A DNA stretch of 64,000 bases from Hymenobacter jeollabukensis (GTDB taxonomy: Bacteria; Bacteroidota; Bacteroidia; Cytophagales; Hymenobacteraceae): assembly GCF_005771675.1 (NCBI RefSeq), contig NZ_VAJM01000022.1, forward strand, positions 1 through 64,000, read 5' to 3'. The position numbers and the translations under genes were made by a program. The notes beneath the pieces are model-generated. The model was given only the letters and a program-made list of their open reading frames with translations, was not told the DNA's origin and did not search any database. Below are positions 43,129-50,465 of the stretch, in pieces. Every line of letters begins with the position of its first letter. Within the stretch, counting starts at the first letter, position 1.

Positions 43129-44553
43129 ATGATGTCCGATACCTCCGCCACGCCCGCTCCCGCCGCTGCCCCCGCCCCCGATTTCACTGCCCTCGGGCTC
43201 AGCGAGCCGCTGCTGCAGGCCCTGGCGGAGCTGCGCTACACTCAGCCCACCGCCATTCAGGAGCAGGTGATTCCGCTGGTGCTGGCCGGGCAGGACATTG
43301 CCGGGCAGGCCCCCACCGGCTCGGGCAAGACGGCCGCCTACGGCCTGCCCCTGCTCCAGCAAATCGACGTGACGCAGGAAGCGGTGCAGGCCCTGGTGCT
43401 GGTGCCGGCCCGCGAGCTGGCCCTGCAGGTGCGCGACGAGCTGAAGCGCCTCGGCAAGTTTCTGCCCAACCTGCGCGTGGCGGCCTTCTACGGCGGGCAC
43501 AGCTTTCAGGAAGAAACCAAGAGCCTCAAGCAGGCCCCGCACGTGGTGGTGGCCACGCCCGGCCGCCTGTTCGACCACCTCGACCGCCGCACGATTATCC
43601 CCAACAAGCTGCAGATGCTCGTCATCGACGAGACGGATAAGCTGCTGGAGCTGAAGTTTCAGGAGGCGCTGGCCAACATCGTGCAGCGCCTGCCGCGCCG
43701 CCGCCAGACCCTGCTGTTCTCGGCCACCATGCCCGACAAAGTGCTGGAGCTGGTGCGCAAAAACCTCACCCGCCCCCGCCACGTGCAGGCCGATGCCCAG
43801 GCCGACGCCCTGCCCGAGTCGCTGACCCTGCTGGGCCACGTGGGCACCACCGAGAAGAAGCCGGCCGCGCTGTTTCACATCCTGCAAAAGCCCGAAACCG
43901 GCCGCACGCTGGTGTTCTGCAACACCCGCCAGCGCTGCGAAGAGCTGGCGCGCTTCCTCACCAGCCGCGGCCTGGCCGCCGTGGCCTTGCACGGCAAGCT
44001 GCCCCAGCCCGAGCGCGACAAAGCCCTGCTGAAGCTGCGCAACGGCTCGGCCCTGGCCCTGGTAGCCACCGACGTAGCCGCCCGCGGCATCGACGTGACG
44101 GACCTCGACACCGTTATTCAGTTCGAGGTGCCCGAGAAGGCCGACACCTTCCAGCACCGCGCCGGCCGCACGGCCCGCGCCGGCGCCACCGGCACGGCCC
44201 ACATCCTGGCCACGCCCGCCGAGCAGGCGCTGGTGCTGCGCTGGGCGGTGGCCAAGGAAATCAAGTGGGAGCCGCTGCACGCCCCCGCCCTGCCGCCGGC
44301 CGCCAAAACGCCCAAGCCCACTACCGTGACGCTGCACGTCTCGGCCGGGCGCAAGGAGAAAGTCAGCGCCCACGACCTGGTGGGGGCGCTGGTGAACGTG
44401 GCCGGCCTGGAGCGTGAGGCCATCGGCCGCATCGAGGTGTTCGACCATTACAGCTACATCACCGTGCCCCGCGAGGCCGGCCGCGCCGTGCAGGACAGCA
44501 TGGCCGGCGCCCGCATCAAGGGCCAGAAAGTGCGCGTGACGGAGGTTCGGTAG
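43129..44553 (+). CDS. DbpA-type DEAD-box-family RNA helicase (DETD variant)
   Basis: 474 residues; two adjacent ATGs (43129, 43132). Core motifs: Q motif YTQPTAIQEQ, motif I APTGSGKT, Ia PARELALQV, Ib ATPGRLFDHL, motif II IDETD where DEAD is usual, motif III SAT in LLFSATMPDK, motif IV LVFCNTRQR, motif V ATDVAARGID, motif VI HRAGRTARAG. The C-terminal DbpA RNA-binding domain (about 395-474, TVTLHVSAGRKEKVSAHDLV) binds hairpin 92 of 23S rRNA in E. coli, pointing to large-subunit assembly. Motif II keeps the catalytic DE and final D; the Ala to Thr change may be tolerated. A weak TACCTTCG element lies at 43100. Confidence 0.93.
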   Translation: MMSDTSATPAPAAAPAPDFTALGLSEPLLQALAELRYTQPTAIQEQVIPLVLAGQDIAGQAPTGSGKTAAYGLPLLQQIDVTQEAVQALVLVPARELALQVRDELKRLGKFLPNLRVAAFYGGHSFQEETKSLKQAPHVVVATPGRLFDHLDRRTIIPNKLQMLVIDETDKLLELKFQEALANIVQRLPRRRQTLLFSATMPDKVLELVRKNLTRPRHVQADAQADALPESLTLLGHVGTTEKKPAALFHILQKPETGRTLVFCNTRQRCEELARFLTSRGLAAVALHGKLPQPERDKALLKLRNGSALALVATDVAARGIDVTDLDTVIQFEVPEKADTFQHRAGRTARAGATGTAHILATPAEQALVLRWAVAKEIKWEPLHAPALPPAAKTPKPTTVTLHVSAGRKEKVSAHDLVGALVNVAGLEREAIGRIEVFDHYSYITVPREAGRAVQDSMAGARIKGQKVRVTEVR

Positions 44554-44562
44554 CGCGGCGTA

Positions 44563-44994
44563 ATGGGCTTTATTTATTGCCGCTGCGGGCAAAAACTGTC
44601 GAACACCTCATTCGAGGAATCAGCGCCGCGCACGGCAGATTTTGTGCCAGCGACTCAAATGGAGGCCGCTGGCGCGCTGGCAGAGCAACGACTGCTGGCC
44701 CTGCTTGCCGCCGTCCGCCGGGGTGAGTCGATTGCGCAGCATATGAGCTGGCCGGATGCGCCAAGTGTGGAAGTGCAGCAAGCCTTGCTCACCTGGCACC
44801 TATTCGGGGAGCCGACTGATAACTTCTCGCGGGAAATCATTCAGTGTGACGCGTGTGGCCGCCTGTTGGTGCAGATCGGCCAGACCAATCATTACACCAC
44901 CTTCCTGCCTGAAGAACCCGAAAAAGCCCGGCGCATCCTGAGTGCCGACGATTGGCATCACCCTACGGAGCCAGACGAGCCCGACGCTGAGTAA
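44563..44994 (+). CDS. Hypothetical protein with possible zinc ribbon
   Basis: 143 residues. An N-terminal CRCG and a later CDACG (about 112-116) could together bind zinc. The middle is helical, QRLLALLAAVRRGESIAQHM, and the tail is acidic. I recognise no family. It starts 10 bp after the helicase stop and may be co-transcribed. Codon use is somewhat less GC3-rich than in the helicase. Confidence 0.6.
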   Translation: MGFIYCRCGQKLSNTSFEESAPRTADFVPATQMEAAGALAEQRLLALLAAVRRGESIAQHMSWPDAPSVEVQQALLTWHLFGEPTDNFSREIIQCDACGRLLVQIGQTNHYTTFLPEEPEKARRILSADDWHHPTEPDEPDAE

Positions 44995-45064
44995 AATTGA
45001 TCCAGCTCCGCTCTTGGCCCGACAGACGCGGATTACGCCAAGCGGACGCGGGCTAAAGCCCGCG

Positions 45065-48000
45065 CTACGGCCCGGCTACGAACCGCCGCTGGTTATTCGT
45101 CCGGTCCCGGTCGAGGTAGCGCACGGCGGGGTCGACTACTACGTACGCGGGGCGCTTGGGCAACCGCAGCTTCAGTTGAATCTGGCTGCCGACCACGCGC
45201 TCCTCGCCGTGGTACAGCAGCCGTCCGCTGCCGGGCGGGCCATCCAGCACCGTTACTTCGACGGTTTCGCCATCGGTGCTCTGGGCTATTTCCCGCCTGC
45301 CCTGGCCGGCCGTTTTGCGGGCGCTGATGCGTATTTCAGCTTGAAACCGGCCATCGGCAGCGGGCTGAACCAAGGCCGTATCCACGCGCAGCTCGCGCAC
45401 TACCTGCCGGGTCAGCCATTCGTCCACGGCGGCGCGGTCGGTGGCGGTGGGGGCTTCGGTGAGCAGGGCCGTCCACAGGTCGCGGGTGGTGGCCGCGCCG
45501 TGGGGGCCGCCGTAGGTGACCAGCAGCCGCGCCAGCGCCCGGTCGACGGCGGCCGGGCCGAGGCGGGCGCGCAGGCTGCTCATCATCACCGCGCCCTTGC
45601 CGTAGTACAGGTAGGCCTGGTCGTCGACGGCCAGCATGGCGGGCTCGGTGGCGGCTTCGTCGGTGCGGCCGGCCAGGTAGCGGTCCTCGTCGAAAGCCAG
45701 CACGGCGGGCAGGGCCTCGGGGCCGTGGGCATCGGCCAGCACCAGCTGCTCGGAGTGCTTGGCCAGGGTTTCAATCAGGGTGCTGCCGCCGAGCACGTCG
45801 GCCGGGTCGAGGGTGTGGCCCCACCACTGGTGCGACACCTCGTGGGCCACGCGGCGCAGCAGCAGGTCGACATCAGCGGATTGCGGGGCAGCGGTGAAGC
45901 CCCGATCTTCGGTGAAAAGTACCAGGCCGGGCAGCGCGTAGGCCCCGAACGGGGCCCAGGCCGGCACTTCCGCAATGCGCAGCGTGGGGTGCGGATAGGC
46001 GCCGTACCGGGCGCTGAGCACCCGCAGGGAACGGGTGGCGGCCGCCAGAACGCGCGCCGCGTTGGCGCCGTGGGCCGGGTGAAACCACACCTCCACCGTC
46101 ACGGGGCCCTGCCGGGCGCGGCGCACGGCGTAGTGGGCCGAGAGCAAGCCGAAGTTGGGCGTGGTAAGGCGCCGCTGCCGGTAGCGGAAGTAGCGGCGGC
46201 CCGCCTGCGTCCAGCGGCGCACGAGCTGCCCGGGGCCGAGCGCCGTCTGGTCGAGGTCGGTGCCGATAGTGGCGTCGAGGGTGTGCCAGGCGCGGCCGGG
46301 GCCGGCGGCGTGCACGGCGGCCAGCTCGGCGGCGGTGCGGGGCAGCGGCGCCGGGGCCGTGGGGGCCGCGCGCAGGCTTTGTCGGCGGCGGGCGGCGGGG
46401 TCGCTCAGTTCCCGGCCGGGGCGGTAGCCCAGGCTGGGAAATACCTCGGCGCTCATCAGCATGGAGCCGTTGGCCGTCACGTCGTAGCTGAAGCCACCGG
46501 CACGGATGCCGCTGCGGTCGAGGGCCAGGCGGAAGTGCAGGCGCGTGCGGGCGCCCGGCGCCAGGGGCTGCGGCAGCCGCCACAGCTCCACGCCGAAGCG
46601 CGGGTCGTAGCGCAAACGTTGGGCACCAGGTAGGGTCAGGCGGGCCGAGGTGAGGTCTTCGGGTAGTTGCACGAACACCGTATCGAGGGGCTTGTCAGTC
46701 TGGTTTTCGAGCACGTAGCGGCCGCGGATGACGGCCCGGCGGGCCCGCGGGTACAGCTCGACGTGGGTACGCACGGCCACGATGCCGGGCTGCGGCCGGG
46801 CGGCCAGCGGGCGGTACTGCCGCTCGTAGTCGGCCTGCCAGGCTTCCTGCTGGCTCCGGCTTTGCCAGGGGTGCTGCACCGAAGTCTGCCAGTACAGCCA
46901 ACCGGCCGCGGAGGTCAGCAGGCCGGCACCGGCCAGCAGCCAGCGGCGGGTGCGCGGGGCCCACTGCGCGCCCAGGATGCGCAGGCGGGCGCTGAGGCTG
47001 GCGTCGGTGCCGCGCTGCCACAGACCCCCACTCACGGCTGCCAGCAAGGCCGCCAGCAACGCCCAGTAGAGCATGAACGCGGCAAAAGAGGGCAGTACGG
47101 GGCCGAAGCCGTCCATTTCGGAGTAGTCGCCCGTGGGGCCGTTACCGAAGTGCCACATCGGGTGCTCCAGGCCCAGCACGCTGCCGCGGTAGGCCACGAA
47201 GGCCAGCAGCAGCCCGGCCATCATGCCCAGCCAGCGGTTGGGGCTGATTACCTGCAGAGCCAGCGCGCCGAGGGCAAACAATATCAGCGGCAGGCCCGCA
47301 AACCAGAACAGCGTGAGGTACAGGCCCACGTCGACGTGCGCGTAGCCCTGCACCAGCTGCGTGACGGCGCCCACGGCCATGCCCGCCAGTGCCAGCAGCA
47401 GGGGCAGCGTGCTGAGGGCGGCGGCTTTGGCGAGGAAGAAGGCGGCATTTGGGGCGGGCGTGGCGTCGAGCAGGGCGGCTATGCCCAACACCCGCTCCCG
47501 CCAGACAACTTCGGCGGCGTAGTACACCACCACCACCGTGCCCAGCAGCAACAGGGGCAGGCGGATGGCGTCGAGCATCAGTCCGGTGGTGGGCAACAGG
47601 TGGGTGCCGTACTCCCCGCCCCCCGACTGGGCGCTGCACTCCATGGCCACCACGAACACCCACAGCGCCAGCAAAGTCAGGAACGGCCAGCCGCGCAGGA
47701 TGTGGCCCAGTTCCCGGCGCAGGGCCCAGCCCAGAGTACGGCGGAACGCGGCTGCCGAGCGGGGCGCCGGCGCCACGGGCTGATAAACCACGGTCGGCGG
47801 CACTGTTTCGGCCGCCGGCTGGAGCGGCCGGGCGCGGCGGCGGGGCGTCTCTTCCGGTGAAAACCGGGCATACACCAGCCCCAGCACTGCGGCGGCCACG
47901 CTCAGCCAAAGCAGGCGGTTGAGCAGCAGGTGGCCCGACAGCGCGAGCAGGCGCGAGTCGCGCTCGGCGGGCGTCCAGTAGCGGGTTTGTTCGAAAAAGG

Positions 48001-48658
48001 CGGAGAGGCCGAAAGGGTCGAGCAGGGCGGCGCGGGCCAGGCCCTCGGGCGTGGGCGGGGCCGTGCCAGCCATCAGGGGCGAGTCGATGAGCAGGGCTGT
48101 GACCAGGTAGAGAGCATAAATGGCCACGGCCCCGACGTAGGTGGCCAGGGTGCTGCGCGTGAGCGAGGCCACGGCAAAGAGCACCGCGCCCACCAGCAGC
48201 AGGTTGGGCAGGGCCAGCACCAGCAGGGCCCAGAGGTAGGCTACGGGCCGCACCTCACCCAGGCGCCCGGGCTCCATGGGCAGCACCAGCGGGGCCAGCA
48301 GCAGCACCAGGGCGGCCAGCGTGAGCACGGCGGTGCCGGCCAGCAGGGCCCCGCCCAGGCGACTGAGCAGGTAGCGCGGCCGGCCCACCGGCGTGGCCCA
48401 CACGATGCCCGTCATGCCCTGCTCCGCGTCGCGCAGGGCGGCCGGGGCGCAGAACACCGTCAGCACAAACACGCCGAGCAAACTGAGCACGCCCAGGCTC
48501 TGGGCCACCGCGTAGGGCGAGTTGACGTGCACGTTGGCCGGGCCGTAGCCGGTGCCCACCAAAAACGCGCTAATCAGGGCCAGCAGCAGCGCGGCCACCG
48601 CGAAAGTGGCGCGCCGGGTGTGGTAGCGCCACTCGAAACGTAGCAGTCCGGTCAGCAT
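45065..48658 (-). CDS. ABC transporter permease fused to M1-family aminopeptidase
   Basis: 1197 residues from MLTGLLRFEWRYHTRRATFA. The first ~700 residues hold two ABC-2-type permease halves with about 12 membrane helices. The C-terminal ~480 residues, on the periplasmic side by topology, are an M1-like metallopeptidase: VAHEVSHQWWGHTLDPADVL supplies HExxH, and the third ligand Glu is in STLIETLAKHSE. HExxH to Glu spacing is 19 residues, not 18 as in classical M1. The GAMEN motif is replaced by FGAYALPG. Its ATG shares a base with the stop of the ATPase gene (TGATG), so the two form a transporter. Substrate unknown; release or processing of an exported peptide is one possibility. Confidence 0.9.
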   Translation of the reverse strand: MLTGLLRFEWRYHTRRATFAVAALLLALISAFLVGTGYGPANVHVNSPYAVAQSLGVLSLLGVFVLTVFCAPAALRDAEQGMTGIVWATPVGRPRYLLSRLGGALLAGTAVLTLAALVLLLAPLVLPMEPGRLGEVRPVAYLWALLVLALPNLLLVGAVLFAVASLTRSTLATYVGAVAIYALYLVTALLIDSPLMAGTAPPTPEGLARAALLDPFGLSAFFEQTRYWTPAERDSRLLALSGHLLLNRLLWLSVAAAVLGLVYARFSPEETPRRRARPLQPAAETVPPTVVYQPVAPAPRSAAAFRRTLGWALRRELGHILRGWPFLTLLALWVFVVAMECSAQSGGGEYGTHLLPTTGLMLDAIRLPLLLLGTVVVVYYAAEVVWRERVLGIAALLDATPAPNAAFFLAKAAALSTLPLLLALAGMAVGAVTQLVQGYAHVDVGLYLTLFWFAGLPLILFALGALALQVISPNRWLGMMAGLLLAFVAYRGSVLGLEHPMWHFGNGPTGDYSEMDGFGPVLPSFAAFMLYWALLAALLAAVSGGLWQRGTDASLSARLRILGAQWAPRTRRWLLAGAGLLTSAAGWLYWQTSVQHPWQSRSQQEAWQADYERQYRPLAARPQPGIVAVRTHVELYPRARRAVIRGRYVLENQTDKPLDTVFVQLPEDLTSARLTLPGAQRLRYDPRFGVELWRLPQPLAPGARTRLHFRLALDRSGIRAGGFSYDVTANGSMLMSAEVFPSLGYRPGRELSDPAARRRQSLRAAPTAPAPLPRTAAELAAVHAAGPGRAWHTLDATIGTDLDQTALGPGQLVRRWTQAGRRYFRYRQRRLTTPNFGLLSAHYAVRRARQGPVTVEVWFHPAHGANAARVLAAATRSLRVLSARYGAYPHPTLRIAEVPAWAPFGAYALPGLVLFTEDRGFTAAPQSADVDLLLRRVAHEVSHQWWGHTLDPADVLGGSTLIETLAKHSEQLVLADAHGPEALPAVLAFDEDRYLAGRTDEAATEPAMLAVDDQAYLYYGKGAVMMSSLRARLGPAAVDRALARLLVTYGGPHGAATTRDLWTALLTEAPTATDRAAVDEWLTRQVVRELRVDTALVQPAADGRFQAEIRISARKTAGQGRREIAQSTDGETVEVTVLDGPPGSGRLLYHGEERVVGSQIQLKLRLPKRPAYVVVDPAVRYLDRDRTNNQRRFVAGP

Positions 48659-49569
48659 CAGTCGGCCAGGGCTAAAGCGGGCGTCGGTACGCGGCCCTCG
48701 CCCTGGGCCAGGGCGTAGAAATACACGTCTTCCAGCTCGGGCTCCACCGGCGCGAAGCCGGGCGCGGGCGGCGCGTCGGCCAGCACCCGCAGGCGCGTCT
48801 GGCCCGCGTGCAGCTGCGCCGACAGCACCCACAGCCCGTCGGCCCGCAGCGCGGCGCCGCTGGCCCTGGGCACGGCCTTGCTCCATACCCGGCCGCGCAG
48901 CTCGTCCACCAGCGCGTCGGGGGCGCCTTCGCGCAGCACCCGCCCGCCGGCCAGGATGGCCATGCGCGGGCAGAGCTGGCGCACGTCCTCCACGATGTGC
49001 GTGCTCAGAATCACCACCACCTGCTCCCCTATCTCGCTGAGCAGGTTGTGGAAGCGGTTGCGTTCCTCCGGGTCGAGGCCGGCGGTGGGCTCGTCGACGA
49101 CCATCAGGCGGGGCTGGCCCAGCAGGGCCTGCGCAATGCCGAAGCGCTGGCGCATGCCGCCCGAAAAGCCGCTGACGGCCCGCTTGCGGTGCTCCCACAG
49201 ATTCGTCTGCACCAGCAGGGCCTCGATCTGGGCGCGGCGGGCAGCTTGGTCGTGCAGGCCCTTGAGCACCGCCACGTATTCCAGCAAATCGAAGGCCGAT
49301 ACGCCGGGGTACACCCCAAAATCCTGGGGCAGGTAGCCGAGGCGGGCGCGGTGGGCTTCCGCGTCGGCGAAGATGTCGTGGCCGTCGAAGGTGATGCGGC
49401 CCGCGTCGGGCGCTTGCAGGGTGGCAATGGTGCGCATCAGGGTGGATTTGCCGGCGCCGTTGGGCCCCAGCAGGCCGTAGAGGCCGCGCGGAATGGTGAG
49501 CGTGACGCCGCGCAGGGCGGGCACCCCGTTCGGGTAGGTTTTGGTGAGGTTGTGCAGGACGAGGCTCAT
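48658..49569 (-). CDS. ABC transporter ATP-binding protein partner of the permease-M1 fusion
   Basis: 303 residues from MSLVLHNLTKTYPNGVPALR; the upstream in-frame extension to 49731 crosses the regulatory palindrome and is not used. Walker A GPNGAGKST, Q-loop YLPQDFGVYPG, signature FSGGMRQRFG, Walker B LMVVDEPTAGLD, H-loop STHIVEDV. The ~80-residue C-terminal extension is typical of ABC-2 drug- or bacitracin-type exporters. It is coupled to the permease-M1 gene by a one-base overlap. Confidence 0.93.
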   Translation of the reverse strand: MSLVLHNLTKTYPNGVPALRGVTLTIPRGLYGLLGPNGAGKSTLMRTIATLQAPDAGRITFDGHDIFADAEAHRARLGYLPQDFGVYPGVSAFDLLEYVAVLKGLHDQAARRAQIEALLVQTNLWEHRKRAVSGFSGGMRQRFGIAQALLGQPRLMVVDEPTAGLDPEERNRFHNLLSEIGEQVVVILSTHIVEDVRQLCPRMAILAGGRVLREGAPDALVDELRGRVWSKAVPRASGAALRADGLWVLSAQLHAGQTRLRVLADAPPAPGFAPVEPELEDVYFYALAQGEGRVPTPALALAD

Positions 49570-49624
49570 GGGCAGGAGCCTGACGGCGGAAGTCACGTCG
49601 CCGGGCACTGCAATTGTATGAAAA

Positions 49625-49647
49625 GGTACTTTGTTTCGCAAGGTACC
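49625..49647. promoter_or_regulatory. 23-bp palindrome between divergent genes, with TACCTTTG promoter element
   Basis: GGTACTTTG-TTTCG-CAAGGTACC has 9-bp arms with one mismatch. On the plus strand TACCTTTG (49644-49651) is a -7 element for the phosphatase gene; on the minus strand TACCTTTTC (near 49620) is a near match for the ABC operon. A dimeric repressor here could control both directions. No regulator gene is adjacent. Confidence 0.5.
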
Positions 49648-49666
49648 TTTGAAAATAACCAACCAG

Positions 49667-50116
49667 ATGCTACCTTCGGCCTCCGGCCGATGTTTCTGGC
49701 TCAACCTGTCATATTTGCCAGACGCCGCCACGCTCCCACCTCAACACTTGCTTTTGCCCGATTCGCCAACGCCTACCACCCCGCGCCAACTCCTGTTCAT
49801 CTGCAGCATGAACCGCTGGCGCAGCCTCACGGCCGAGCGGCTGTTCGATGAGCACCCGCACTACCAAGCCCGCTCGGCCGGCACCGAGCCCGGGGCCCGC
49901 GTGCGCGTCACGGCCGGGCACCTGGGCTGGGCGGAAGTGGTATTTGTGATGGAGAAGCGCCACGCCGAGCGGCTGCGGGCCAAGTTTGCCGAGGAGCTGC
50001 GCGGCAAGCGCATCGTCTGCCTGCGCATTCCGGATCAATACCAGTTTCAGGACCCGCAGCTGGTGGCCCTGTTGCGCGAAAAGCTAGCGGAGCACCTGCC
50101 GCTGGGCGGCTTTTGA
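49667..50116 (+). CDS. Low-molecular-weight phosphotyrosine phosphatase-like protein (COG4551 type)
   Basis: About 149 residues if it starts at the ATG giving MLPSASGRC; TTG codons at 49748/49754 would give a ~121-residue protein closer to the family's ~110 and are perhaps better. The catalytic P-loop is LLFICSMNRWRSLTAERLF, a CX5RS arrangement. The Asp-containing C-terminal part reads CLRIPDQYQFQDPQLVALL. The family is cytoplasmic and its substrates are unknown. It is divergent from the ABC/M1 exporter and shares the palindrome. Confidence 0.72.
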   Translation: MLPSASGRCFWLNLSYLPDAATLPPQHLLLPDSPTPTTPRQLLFICSMNRWRSLTAERLFDEHPHYQARSAGTEPGARVRVTAGHLGWAEVVFVMEKRHAERLRAKFAEELRGKRIVCLRIPDQYQFQDPQLVALLREKLAEHLPLGGF

Positions 50117-50151
50117 GCGGAGGTGCGAAAGGATGCGCAAGACCAAACCGG

Positions 50152-50298
50152 ACGTCATGTCGAGCTTGTCGAGACATCTCGCGGGCTTCGTTGAACGACC
50201 ATACTAGGCCGTCCTGCTGAGCCTGAGCGAAGCATATCTACCGAACGATTTCATGCGCGAGAAGCGGTAGAGATGCTTCGACAAGCTCAGTATGACGG
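50152..50298. repeat. Composite repeat: GTCATGTCGAGC half plus GTCATGCTGAGC element
   Basis: 50152-50190 is a left arm of the 111-bp family (GTCATGTCGAGCTTGTCGAG). 50208-50298 is an inverted-repeat element of the other family (GTCCTGCTGAGCCTGAGCGA, with the complement AGCGGTAGAGATGCTTCGAC at the right). No gene is supported in the rest of the 349-bp spacer. Confidence 0.75.
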
Positions 50299-50465
50299 GC
50301 TAACACTTCGTTTCCTCAGCCGTTCTGAGCGAAGCTGTTGGCTAAAATCCTCCGCCCTCTCCCCCGCCCCGCAAACGTTTCCGTGAGTAATTCCGGCGCT
50401 TTGCTTGCTTGCCACGGCCGGGTTTCGGAAGCTTGAAGGCACTTCCCACCATCTCGCGCTCTATC

